Under the pieces are notes generated by a model that searched no databases, was not told the origin of the DNA, and was given only the letters and a program-made list of their open reading frames with translations. From Tethya wilhelma (lineage: Eukaryota > Porifera > Demospongiae > Tethyida > Tethyidae), in the NCBI GenBank assembly GCA_964030475.1, contig CAXIPT010000002.1, positions 19,873,010 to 19,937,009 on the forward strand: a stretch of 64,000 nt of DNA, read 5' to 3'. This document shows, in pieces, positions 1 through 12,000 of this stretch (the stretch's first letter is position 1; each line of letters begins with the position of its first letter). A program made the position numbers and the translations under genes.

Positions 1-196
1 TGCAAGCTGTCCATCCAATACAGTTACTAACAGTAGTACATTCATGTGTGAATGTTTCCCTGGTTACACTGGAACAGACTGTGACATTGATATAAATGAG
101 TGTGATCTCATCAGTCCCTGTCAGAATGGAGGCACCTGTTTCAACTTTGACGGTGGATTCAACTGCACCTGTCCTTCTGGCTACATGGGAGAACAA
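1..196 (+). pseudogene. Truncated copy of the Cys/EGF exon of gene 1
   Basis: This stretch repeats, almost base for base, the part of the next gene's exon that lies at about 708-895: the end of the cysteine module, one short EGF and most of one calcium-binding EGF (D-I-N-E-C start). The match stops abruptly inside the codon run G-Y-M-G-E, and the frame then reads into a stop without a splice donor. It is therefore a broken duplicate exon, or the tail of a further paralogue lying upstream of the window. The N-terminal domain that would belong to gene 1 is not visible here, so gene 1 and this fragment may be parts of one rearranged locus. Confidence 0.7.
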
Positions 197-611
197 CAGA
201 TTGCTGTCACTTAACTCTCTACATAAACCAACCCTCATCACTTAACTCTCTGGAATGTTCTATATGCTCATTCTTGTCATGTACATTAGGAATGTCCAGC
301 TGTTGTGAACTATGCTTGATAGCATTGATGCATCTTACGAGTGAATTCCTTTACTATGATGTCCAGACAAAATTGTAGTAGGAATAAGTAATGCATTTTT
401 GCTGACTTACATTGCCAACTAGAATATAATTGGCTTAAGATGCACAGGGTGTCGGCATAGCATGACATTATTGTGGAATCCTGCAGGGCTATATGGCTGT
501 ACATATAGTGCAGCTTCATGTGTTATTGTACAACTAATTACTGAGTAACTGTATGTTATTGTATGACAACCATTCATGAGAAAATATGCCCAAATTATTG
601 CACACATGTAG
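197..611 (+). other. Non-coding stretch between EGF exon copies
   Basis: I see no gene. A short direct repeat (tcacttaactctct) occurs at about 206 and 238, immediately after the duplication breakpoint. The segment ends in a splice acceptor at 610-611 used by the gene 1 EGF exon. Confidence 0.5.
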
Positions 612-2200
612 CATGTTCCACAATGTGCAATGAGGGATTGAGAAGGTGTACCGGCGGAAGTGATAATGATTGTTGTAACTACTTCAGTACAGTCAACAGC
701 TGCGTTGCAAGCTGTCCATCCAATACGGTTACTAATAGTAGTACATTCATGTGTGAATGTTTCCCTGGTTACACTGGAACAGACTGTGACATTGATATAA
801 ATGAGTGTGATCCAACCAGTCCCTGTCAGAATGGAGGCACCTGTTTCAACTTTGACGGAGGATTCAACTGCACCTGTCCCTCTGGCTACATGGGAGAACT
901 GTGTGAAGAAGACGTAAATGAGTGTGATCCCATCAGTCCCTGTCAGAATGGAGGCACCTGTTTCAACTTTGACGGTGGATTCAACTGCACCTGTCCCTCT
1001 GGCTTCATGGGAGAACTGTGTGAAGAAGACGTAAATGAGTGTGATCCCATCAGTCCCTGTCAGAATGGAGGCACCTGTTTCAACTTTGACGGAGGATTCA
1101 ACTGCACCTGTCCTTCTGGCTACATGGGAGAACTGTGTGAAGAAGACATAAATGAGTGTGATCCAACCAGTCCATGTCAGAATGGTGGCACCTGTTTCAA
1201 TTTTGACGGAGGATTTAACTGCACCTGTTTACCAGGGCATGTTGGGAGAATGTGTACAGAATGTTTAAAGAACTATACTCTTTTGAATGGAAATTGTGGT
1301 AAGGCCTACAGCTAGTAGCTTCACTGTACTAGCTAGTAATAATTTTGTAATTGCCAATATTTTTGTGTGTGTGTTGCAGTGTGCTCTCTTGACAACTGTG
1401 TTCCTGGAAAGTGTGCAGGTGTTCCTGCTGTTTGCTCGGAGTGTATCAATGGTTTCAAGGTTTTGGGTGATGGAACTTGTGGTATTACTTTATTGACTTG
1501 AAGAGTACTATAGATGCTAACCATCTTGTTGTTTTACCATTATCCTGGGGGTACTAATTATCTATGATTTCATCAATGTAGGCCCAAAGTGCATAATTGA
1601 AGAGTGTGAAGTTTGTCCCATTGTTGATAAATGTGAGCTCTGCATCGGAGGTGGTGTACCAAAGGAAGATGGAGAATGCATTGAAAAAGACTCGGACCCA
1701 TCAGGTGGTGGTTTGGAATTTCTTGGTAATTATAGTTTAACTGTTAGTCTGTTACTTCGATTCCCTATGTGTTGTCAGCTCCAACTTTTTGACACTCTTT
1801 AAGTTTTTTTTCAATCAAAGATTGAAGCCAGGGAAGAAATTTGTTTACTCATAGATATTATACACTATGTGTATAATATCTATGGTTTATTCTCACAGGT
1901 ATTATCTTTGGATCCATCCTTGGCATTTTTGCGCTGTTGGTTGTTGTGATAATGGTCCTGGCTGGTGTCGTTCTCTATCGTAAGAACAGGCTATCATCAT
2001 CGTTAGACGTCAGAAACACCAAGATTGAAGGCAGCCTAGATGGGTAGGTAGCATGATATGGACATCTAATGCATGGAAGTGAGAAGCTCATGCAATAATC
2101 CATTAATAATTGCAGGAAACACTCAATGACGAACCCTGTGTACATTGGTCCTGATACTCTGGATGGGGTTGATGAACTCACTGGAGAGGCAAAGCTGTAA
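612..2200 (+). CDS. Receptor gene 1: Cys module + EGF repeats + TM + NPVY tail (5' end not in window)
   Basis: Exons read as 612-1298, 1380-1481, 1582-1725, 1899-2043 and 2116-2200, with GT-AG borders. The first encodes the cysteine module (D-C-C-N-Y core, then C-V-A-S-C), a short EGF, four near-identical calcium-binding EGFs (about 38 aa each, D-V/I-N-E-C starts, F-N-F-D-G-G cores) and a fifth C-rich stub. Two short exons are C-rich in furin-like spacing. Exon 1899-2043 holds one transmembrane helix (I-I-F-G-S-I-L-G-I-F...), followed by a basic stop-transfer R-K-N-R. The tail has T-N-P-V-Y-I, an NPxY motif. Calcium-binding EGFs usually build rigid extracellular rods. I infer a type I cell-surface receptor or adhesion protein. 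The signal peptide and N-domain found in its neighbours should lie before the window or were lost in the rearrangement at 1-600. Ligand unknown. Confidence 0.8.
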
Positions 2201-2370
2201 CTCATTGAAGGCATAAGATCTGCACAGCCATTACTTACATAGAATCATCACTATATATTTTTATATTTCTATATATACATACCAAAATTAATTATCGGTA
2301 ATTATTGAGTTTAAGGCCACGCCCACTTGATTGGAGTAAATAGGCGTGGCATTCTCGGTTGGAAAGAAAG

Positions 2371-5132
2371 ATGCTATCTTCTTGTATTCTGTATACCTTC
2401 TTGTGTAGGCTAGTCCTAGCAGTAGTACTGGCGTCCATAGCAGGAGGAGAGCAATGTCAAAGGATCAGAGGGACTGACCTTGGAAGTAGCAATAGTGCAA
2501 GCCAAAGTGGGTTGGTTGTACAATCCTTCATAGCTGGAGCAGGTGAAGGTGCTCCTACCCCGTTCGTCCAGATTCTGGCCTTCCACATCGTCTGTGAAGC
2601 TGCTGGAAGTCAAAGAGACCTCTACAGATCCGCTTCAGTTGTAGTCAATTACACGATCAATTCCCAGACAGCTGTCTCTCAGTTTGACTATCAATGCACC
2701 TCCTCTGGTGAATGGGGATCAATTGTAGCAGGCAGTACAGCTTTTGCCGTTACAACTCCACCTGATGCTGGCTTCACTACACAGTTGAGACAAGACTGTT
2801 TACTTTGTGTGCATCCTAATCATGGTCTAGGCACCACAGACTCCTCAACTCACTGTCTGCGTAAGTCCTCTTCTTTTAATGGTTTCATTATGTGTCTTCT
2901 TATGCTGAAGCTTGCTAATTGTCTTTTGGTGTTTATTTTGTTCTTTGTACGTAGCATGCTCCAGCTCTTGTCACAGTCTCAATCGTTGCACGTTGAATAC
3001 CGACACAACTTCAAGCTGTTGCAACTTCTATAATGACAATTCTTGTGTGATAACTTGTCCACTGAATTCCCAAAGTACCGCCGAACATGATTGTATGTGT
3101 CTATCTGGATACACCAGGAATGGGCCATCATGTGACGACATTGACGAATGCCTTGATGCAACAAGCTGTTTGAATGGTGCCACTTGCAGAAATACCATTG
3201 GCAGCTTCACCTGTCTTTGCAGGGAAGGATACACCGGACCACAATGTGAGATAGACATTGATGAGTGTTCAGGAATAAATCCTTGCATGAACGAAGGTAC
3301 TTGTGTCAACCTTTTTGGCACTTTTCATTGTGATTGCACAGCAGGATATACTGGAATGCGGTGCGAAGAGGATATCAATGAATGCACGGCTGTCTCAAAT
3401 CTGTGTCTCAATGGAGGCACATGCAGAAATACCATTGGCAGCTTCACCTGTCTTTGCAGGGAAGGATATACCGGACCACAATGTGAGATAGACATTGATG
3501 AGTGTTCAGGAATAAATCCTTGCATGAATGGAGCTACTTGTGTCAACCTTCCTGGCACTTTTCGTTGTGATTGCACAGCAGGATATACTGGAATGCGGTG
3601 TGAAGAGGATATCAATGAGTGCACGCCTGTTTCAAATCTAGATCTGTGTCTCAATGGAGGCACATGCATCAATAGTCCTGGAAGCTACACCTGTTCATGT
3701 GAGACTAGTTTTACCGGAGCCAGCTGTGAAGATGACATTGATGAATGCTCTCTGAGCAACCCTTGTGCAAATGGAGGACAATGCTCCAACACTATTGGTA
3801 GCTTTATTTGCAACTGTCCTCCTTCTTTTACTGGCCCCACTTGTGACCAAGATGTGGATGAGTGCAGTGATATGTCCCTTGTTTGTAGCAATGATGCTGT
3901 GTGTATTAATACAGACGGCTCTTTCATGTGTCAATGTGCATCTGGATACACTGGGGACACGTGTGAGGAAGATATTGACGAATGCAGTCCAGCAAGTCCG
4001 TGTGATAATGGTGGTACTTGTGTCAATTCAATTGGCAGCTTCTCCTGCACCTGTCCTCCTGGCTTTACTGGAATTCTCTGTAGAGAGGATATCAATGAGT
4101 GCGACAACACTGCCAGTTTGTGTTTGAACGGAGGTAGCTGTGTGAATACTGTTGGAAACTTCACTTGTGAGTGTTCTCAAGGCATAACTGGAGCAATCTG
4201 CGAGGAAGACATTGATGAGTGTGAAGAAGGCGACCTTTGTTTGAATGGAGGAACGTGTGTGAATACACTCGGTAACTATTCCTGTCAGTGCAGACCAACC
4301 TGGAAGGGAGCACACTGCCAGGAGTGTACGATTGACAACTGTTTAATGTGTAGTGGAGAGGATGCCATTTGCAAGGAGTGTGATAGTGGCTATTTCACCT
4401 CTGTGGATGGTTTATGTGGTGAGTTTTTTGTAAATCAAGATTTAATAACTACCATAATTAATGGTTCTGCTTATATGACTCTGCAGTTCCATGTAGTGTC
4501 GCATTTTGCTCAGTGTGTACTAAGGAAGAGTGTACAGCATGTGAAAAAGGATACACATTGTCAGAGATTAGGAAGAATCAGTGTATAGTTGGAGATGGTG
4601 GTGGTGGACTTGCTAGTATTGCAATCGTTGGTAAGGGTAAAGCTAGAGAGAAAACTCAGACCATAACTCAGCATGACCCCCAAGTGATGTAATATTCTTA
4701 ATATTAATGTTGATTATATTCTTAATAGGTATCATTTTGGCAGCCATTATTTTGGCTGTTGTACTTGCTTCTCTTGTTGCTTGTGTTCTCTTTGGTGTCT
4801 ACAAAGCCAGAGAAAGACCAAAAATGAATGAGGCTCCAAATACAGACATCTTTTCTGCATAGTAAGTTAACTATATTGTGATTTAGAATGATTATACTTT
4901 ATCTATTTAATTGTATATATGTGTGTGTATATATATATATATACACAGTGGAGAGCACTACAATCCACTCTATTTGGATGCAAAGAAAGCAATTGAAGTA
5001 GAATCTGGTGAAATATTGACAAGAGTCAGTGAGAAGAAAGACAACCAAGAAGATACCAAGAAGCTGCTTTCATTTATCAGTGAACAGAACAAAGCTGAGA
5101 GCACAAGTGCACATAAAGTAACTGAAGTTTAA
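2371..5132 (+). CDS. Receptor gene 2: novel N-domain + Cys module + ten EGFs + TM + NPLY tail
   Basis: Start chosen at ATG 2371 (M-L-S-S-C-I-L), giving a clean signal peptide ending near the A-G-G-E-Q-C site. Exons: 2371-2860, 2955-4418, 4487-4630, 4729-4861, 4949-5132. Exon 1 is the shared unrecognised ectodomain (V-V-V-N-Y core, L-R-Q-D-C, end T-H-C-L). Exon 2 opens with the cysteine module (S-C-C-N-F) and runs into about ten calcium-binding EGFs, each starting D-I-D-E-C or D-I-N-E-C. A two-EGF unit is duplicated with a 237-bp offset (about 3191 and 3427). A C-rich stub precedes a Gly-rich linker, then a transmembrane helix (I-I-L-A-A-I-I-L-A-V-V-L-A). The 80-residue tail starts Y-G-E-H-Y-N-P-L-Y-L-D. 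NPxY motifs bind PTB domains or clathrin adaptors in other animal receptors; use here is inferred. Confidence 0.87.
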
Positions 5133-5988
5133 GTCAGTCTAAAAAAGTTAATGGTCATTTTTGTCACCTTTTGTATATATAATATACAAAGTAATTTTTT
5201 CCTTCATGTGAGTGGGCGTTGGCAGTTGCTAATGTGGGTGGAGCTCAATTAAAAGATTGCGGAGAGACTCACTGGAATCCTTTATAAATCGATTCAGTGA
5301 TGTGAGTGTTAGCGCTAAAGTGACTCTATCTACTTCTGATGATGATAGACACCCGCCAGAACGGGCATGAAAGTTGATTTGACAATTTGCTAAGGTGAAC
5401 ATGACCAGCCTGACTATTATTGCCAGTGATGCTGAGTTGTGTGACTTGTAAAGTTGTACACATGACCAGAGTATAGATTACTGCCACGTACGGTAACAAA
5501 CACACACACACACACAAAAAGCCACAAACAAAATCAGCACCAACAACTTGTCATTATAATGCTGATTTCTATACAAGTCACCATGCAGTGTCAATTTCAA
5601 AAATTTGTTAAACCCCCAGCACAGACTGATACTTGTAGCATGATATGCACAAGAACAGTTACACAGTCACTCATCATTTGGAATTCGGTAAACATGAGTT
5701 CTGACACTAATTGCTTGCGTGTAGTACTAACAGTTACTTCTCCAAATGTTGTACGTATTCTTACATTCCATTTAATTCATGTTGTTTCCAAGTAATTATC
5801 ATAACAATCTATAACTATATAATACTTATGTCAATGTATGTAGATAACAATTGTGTATTTTCTGCATCAGTGTTTTGATTCATCATAAGTTTATTCTCTC
5901 ACTACAGTGGCCTGTGCCATTGCTACATGGCATTGTTCATAGCTAAGTAACTGATTGCTGTTTTGAAGACCTTGATCATTAATTAGCA
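5133..5988. other. Intergenic region between receptor genes 2 and 3
   Basis: No convincing gene. It holds AT-rich runs, a (CA)n at about 5503-5515 and a palindromic tatatataatatac stretch near 5172. Small open frames here lack codon structure or family similarity. It should contain the gene 2 3'UTR and the gene 3 promoter, but I cannot assign a clear element. Confidence 0.5.
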
Positions 5989-7721
5989 ATGGCTTGCTGC
6001 CAAGAAGTGAGTTTGGTCTTAGTACTAGTTTCCCTCGTGTTTGGATTTGCCACTGGACAATGCCCAGAGGTAGAATTCAGTGATCTTGGAACTGTGAATT
6101 CCAGTACAGTGGGACTCATTTCTGATGCCCTCACTATTGGACAAGGCTCTAATCCGAATGTCGAGTTGCACAGCTTCAACACGGTGTGCCTGGCAATTTC
6201 TGGAGTGCGTGACGAATATCAATTCACCTCAATAGTAGCCAACTACACCTGCAGTCAATCTGGACATCAAATATGCAATGAAGCAATCCCTCGCATTTCT
6301 CAGTTTCATTTTCAATGTTCCGACGTCGGTGGTACACCAACCTGGGTCACAAATATCTTTGGGACCACTGTGTTCACAGTGACGGATCCTGCAGATGCTG
6401 ACTTGGACACACCACTTAGGACCGACTGTGCCTTCTGTGCTAGTCCCTCTCAGTTACAGGGAGTTGAGAATATCACACACTGCCTGCGTGAGTTTTAATC
6501 ATTTATGCTATATGTATGTGATCTTGATCAACCTAATTTGCATGTCTCCTGCTATATAGCTTGCAGCTCTGAATGTACTAATCTACAAATGTGTACAAAT
6601 GTAAATGCTGAAGATTGTTGCAATTTCTTCCAAAATGATACCTGTGTGGTTCAATGCAATTCTGGATTTGTTTCCAATCAAAACAATGATTGTGGTAAGT
6701 TAACAATATCATAGATAAATATTATATTCCCCACATATTATTCTGTAGGTCAGTGTACGTACTGATCATGAATAATGATAATATTATTGCTATAATTATT
6801 ATAGAACCTGATCCCTGCAATCCTAGTCCTTGCGATCCTAATGCCGTGTGTATGCAGGATGATGAGATAGGTGTTGACTTTAATTGCACCTGCATTATTC
6901 CCTTTGTTGGAAATGGACTGGTCTGCCAAAATCCTGGCTCGACTGTTGGCGGAGATCCACACTTTAGCGTGGTGCTTCCAGGCAGTGGGGACATGCTTTG
7001 CTACTCGATTCAAGGAGAACAAAATAAAATATTCAATCTCATAAGCAACAAGTGGTTGTACATGAATGCCCACTTTGTGCCAGACAAACGGAGGCCCGAG
7101 GTCACATGGCTTGGTACAATAGGCATCGTAGCACTCAATTACGATCGGGATCCTGATGCGGCAGTTCGTTTGGTGTTTCATGGGCTAAACAAGACCATTC
7201 TTGTCGAGCATGGAAGTGGTGAATGGAGTACCTTCAATGCTGTTGATGTAGCAGAAATGATATTTGAAAAAGGTCGTTTGTCAATTCACAACAAGGAGAA
7301 GAACATCCAGAAGTTTCGCCGCAACAAAAAGCATGCAAAAGCCAATGTTCATCTGGAACTGATAGATATTGGCCTGGCCTTTAATGTCCGTTTTGTTAAA
7401 AACCGTCTGGACCTGTTTTGGTATAACACATCAAACAACAGCGTTATTACCCTCCACAAATCTCACGGTTTAATCGGACAGTTCCTGAACAGTTTTACAG
7501 AGCTGGACAAGGCACGTAGAATTCTCATCATGCCCAACAAAGAGCCTGTGCCAGTGATGCAACGACCTGTCTGGAGTTTCATGGAGAGGGAAGAAACCAA
7601 CGACCAGTTCTGCTGGGCTGCAATGAACCCTGGCTACCAGGGAAAGAAGCTCATTGATGGCAGTTATATGGACTATGCAATGGAGAGCATTCTTTCTACT
7701 GAGTTTAAGCCTCCAAGTTAA
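5989..7721 (+). CDS. Gene 3: novel N-domain + Cys module + EGF + ITIH C-terminal-like domain (secreted)
   Basis: Exons 5989-6487, 6560-6694 and 6805-7721. Start M-A-C-C-Q-E-V gives a hydrophobic signal peptide ending near A-T-G-Q. Exon 1 is the shared N-domain (V-C-L, S-I-V-A-N-Y-T-C, Q-F-H-F-Q-C, T-P-L-R-T-D-C, T-H-C-L). Exon 2 is the cysteine module (E-D-C-C-N-F-F). Exon 3 starts with one EGF (D-P-C-N-P-S-P-C) and then about 255 residues resembling the inter-alpha-trypsin inhibitor heavy chain C-terminal domain: G-G-D-P-H-F near its start, G-T-I-G-I-V, H-G-L-I-G-Q-F in the second half, C-W-A-A and L-I-D-G-S-Y-M-D-Y near the end. In vertebrate ITIH proteins this region lies at the end of the chain, next to the site of linkage to glycosaminoglycan. 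No vWA or VIT domain and no transmembrane segment are visible, so the product is probably secreted. A poly(A) signal AATAAA lies at 7778-7783. Confidence 0.85.
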
Positions 7722-9049
7722 TTGGAATTGTTACAAACATTGTTGAAGTGTTAATGAATTGTGTTGTGATTCATAACAATAAAAACAGTAACAGTTTAAT
7801 TATAATGTTTATAGTACCTAATTATAACATTCTGTTTGCAATTCATATAATGTTTGATATACTGTTACATGAATATGAACTTTGATAATTGAATTGTATT
7901 TAGATCTGAGTGCTTTGATCACATGCATTGCTGTATGCATGTCCGCGTATATAGGCACAGAGGAGCTGTTCTATAGACACAAAGCACTGCAGATTGATAG
8001 TTATTATTAAGTGTATTACAGTATACAGTATTATCGTAATATTAATTATGGGACAAGTCGATCAGCTCAGATTGCAGACATTGTTATTCATGACATAATG
8101 CAGGTAATGATCACATCATTATTATGACTTCTCCTACAGGCTGCATACACATTACATTATAGGGGAGTTTTAATTAAATGTCAACATGCGAATTGCTTGG
8201 AATGCCGGAGATAAAATAACTTCATTAAATGATAATTAAAACCATGCACAGTTTGCCACAATAGACCCAGGAATTGCATATAGGTGTTCTCACATCTGCT
8301 CTCTAAGTTTTGACATCTACAGATTCACCAGGTACTGCATGAATAGTGGAGGAAATTAAGCAAAAGTGACATATAAAAGTTGACCAGGACTATTAGTTAC
8401 TCTAGTAATGTAATTACAAGTAACCACTGTGTGACTATCAGTATGGATGGTGTTTGTCAGCATGGATCTGTAATGGTTCTCTCTCAACAACTTGTTGTCA
8501 AACTGAGACTTGACTGTACAATAATCTTACAACACAACTTATCAAAGAAAAGTACACACTTCTTCTTCGTTGCACACATAATCTAATCATGCCATACATC
8601 ACATTATATAATAGGAAGTATTCACAGTATAATTAGCATACAATATAGTTCAGAGTCCAAAAATTATATTAAAGTCAATAGTCGTTCCATTACAGATATA
8701 TAGAATTTCCATCCATGGTTGTAGCATGGACTATAACAATGGAATATCCACATCAATTTACAGGGATCAATTTATTGTTGCAGCTCATTATAATTATGCT
8801 GCTGTATTTGCAGTGGCATGGTGATGTTACATCAGATCACAATCACCCACAAATTACCCACAATCACCCAAAAACAAAAAATTATGCCCACAAATGAATA
8901 ATTCTGTGTAATTTGATCAGGGAATTTCCCAGGGAAATTCTTGACTATGCGCGCATGCGCGCGAGGAATTAATTGCGCAAATTGGGCAACGCCCACATTA
9001 CGAATATAGAGCTGTGCAGAGTAAACAAGAAAACTACAGGCTGTCAGCT
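7722..9049. other. Intergenic region between genes 3 and 4
   Basis: AT-rich and without a convincing coding frame. The first 100 bases are the gene 3 3'UTR. The last 130 bases hold the compact promoter motifs listed separately. A direct short repeat (acaatcacccaca) lies near 8838-8870. Confidence 0.55.
8920..8963. promoter_or_regulatory. kB-like and NRF1-like motifs upstream of gene 4
   Basis: GGGAATTTCCC at 8920-8930 is a perfect palindromic match to the NF-kB consensus, followed by the related half-site GGGAAATTC at 8932-8940. TGCGCGCATGCGCGCG at about 8948-8963 resembles the NRF1 core GCGCATGCGC. Both lie within 130 bases of the gene 4 start codon. Binding is inferred from motif sequence only. 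Confidence 0.5.
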
Positions 9050-12000
9050 ATGGCTATTGGAGTACTACTCATCGTAATTTCTCTATGGATTGGACAAGGC
9101 CACACTCAGTGTTCGCTGGAAGATCTTGAAAATAATCTAGGTCCTATGAATATGGAAGAGGCCGGTGGTCTCGTGTCAACAAGACTGGTTGCAGTGGGTC
9201 AAAGTGGTGTGGCGCTTCCTCCTGTGCAAATCTTCCAGATTCAAACTGTGTGCCTAGCAGTTGCTGAACAGCGAGGAGTCTTTAGGGGGGCATCTGTAGT
9301 CGTGAACTACACCTGCACTAGTACTGCTAGCATCCCTGAATGTGCTACAGCTGCTACGAATGGTACGTGGTTACTGACTGCAGTGTTGCAATTGAATTGT
9401 GTGATCATGATATAATTATAGCAAGTGTACATTGTTTCTCTCATAGGATTTGTTGTGTCACAGTTTGACCTTAGCTGTGACAATACAAATGGATGGGGTT
9501 TTTCTATATTTGGATCAAATCTGAACACATTAACTACCCCAGCTGACGGTGGTCTGTCCACTCCACTAAGAAGAGACTGTTCCTCTTGTATCAATCCTGA
9601 TCGTTCAGGCTTTGAAGTGGCAGACGGTTCCACTCACTGCCTTGGTAGGTTGTGGCATGTGTATCTACAGGTATTCATCAGTACCTAAGTCTTCATCATC
9701 TACAAGGTGCATTGAATAGAGCTTCATAATAGGTTTCATGTCAAACACTCCATTCTGGATAATTCTAAGAAGTGTCTAAGCACTATGGCATGCACACATG
9801 CATCATGCCAAGTGCTATAGGAACAGTTTATACTATGCTATATACGAGCTATGATGGCATACACTTATAGGGAGTGGTAGCTATTCATCTTGCATGATGA
9901 GTCATAGTTACCATGTTTACAGATTATGATGTTTGCATGCGTGCATGGTGTGACTCTACAGTCTATGAATTCTAATCAGCTATGACTGAATTTTGCATTG
10001 TCAGCAGTGAATATTCACAGTTGACACATGATCCTATCATAGGCCTAGGAAGCTAGCGTATAGCGGGAAATTTTCGTATTTTTTGTATGCCGTTCGAATA
10101 TACAAAAATTAAAACTGCGGAAATTTAAATCCGCATTTACTTTATACAGGCGTGCCGCGTATACAAAATTTAAAACCACGAAAAATTTTTATGGCGTGTT
10201 TATATGAAATTTTGCACCAATGAAATTTTCCTGCTATACAGTATTTCATGCAGGTTGGGGGGGCTATAGTCAGCAGTGAATATTCACAGTGACACATGAT
10301 CCTATAGGTGTGTCAGCATCACTTCATCAGTAAAGCTATAATAATATTATACTGTTATATGCAGTGCTAATTCTCCATAGAAATGTTGCCATATCTCTGC
10401 AGGAATCCTACAGTAAATACTGTGATCACATATAACTGAATAGTTTTCCTTATAACAAATTTTTTGGTTGCTATAGTCACTGCATGGAGGCAAATTAAAA
10501 ATGGATATTAATTATTGGTTATTATTTTGTTGACTACAGCTTGTAGCCAAAATTGTAATGTGGGTCTGATGCAGTGCACTGAAGGTGGAGCAAATGATTG
10601 CTGTAATTATTATAACAATGATACATGTGTAGCCGAGTGTCTAGCACCAAGGAGACCAACTGACGAAAACAACTGTGGTAAGAAACATCTCTTATAATTG
10701 TTGTGTATTATTAGTTTAGCCTTTGCCGCTTGTATTAGTGGTGAAATTTTTATTGACAAAATTTTGCGATCCACAGTATATCAGTAGCTAGCCATATATC
10801 TCTCATTCTGGACTGTGAGTCATAAATAGGTGTCATGCGTGCATTTAATATCAATTTTAGATGTATTCTGTGATGCCCTTCCTCAACCTGCTAATGCTAT
10901 GCCAATTGATCTATCGGATGGCGTTCAAGTCGGATCTGTAGCTTCTTATTCCTGCAATGTTGGGTACAGTTTGGTTGGAGAACAAAACAGGACTTGTGTC
11001 ACTGATGGACTTAGCACGATGTGGACAAACTCAGAGCCAGAGTGTCAAAGTGAGTTCAGTTGCCACTATGTACTAGCTTCCATTTCAATTCAAGCTGATA
11101 TTGTAATGCAAATTTTGCATTCCACAGTATATCAGTAGCTAGTCATGTATCTTTCATTCTGGACTGTGAGTCATGGATGTCATGCATTCTTATAGGTGTG
11201 CTCTGTGATGCCCTTCCTCAACCTGCTAATGCTATGCCAATCGATCTATCCAATGGTGTTCAATTTGGATCTGTAGCTTCTTATTCCTGCAATGTTGGGT
11301 ACAGTTTGGTTGGAGTACAAAACAGGACTTGTGTCACTGATGGGTCTAGTACAATGTGGACAGGCTCAGAGCCAATGTGTCAAAGTGAGTTCAGTTGCCA
11401 CTTCCATTTCAATTCAGGCTGCTATTGTAATGCACACGCAGTATAACAATTATAAATACAGTACATGGCATAGTTGTGGCACCTGTGCATATAAATTATA
11501 CATAAAAATACATATTATACAGTGTTCGTAATTAAATTGTCTGTACAACTTTGCATGATTATAGAGTATGTTTCTCTTATTGCACAAGTTTTCACTTGCC
11601 GCACTCACAATCAGTTGTCGACTGTGGAGACTTGGAAAATCCAACAAATGGTCAAGTGTCTCATGAAAGTGGAACGGTATTCAATTCCACTGCAACGTAC
11701 ACTTGTGACAACACTGCTGAACCAATTACTTCTGGTCAAGAGACGAGGACATGCCAAGCAAGTGGGGAGTGGAGTGGAACAGCTCCTGTTTGTGAGTGCA
11801 AGAGTGGCTTCAAGGAGAAAGAGGACACTGGAGTGTGTGAGGGTAAGACACCATCATCCATAGAATCTGATATAGTCTGTCTCATATCAGTCATGGTTCA
11901 ATCATTGCCAGTATTTAAAACACTCAATTTACTATAATATTTTAATCTCACAGAAGAAAAAGGTAAATCTGGACTGACTCCAGGAGGAATTGCAGGTAAA

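Noticed and set aside
8380..8897. Two small + strand frames between genes 3 and 4
   Set aside because: No signal peptide, domain or splice support; AT-rich intergenic composition.
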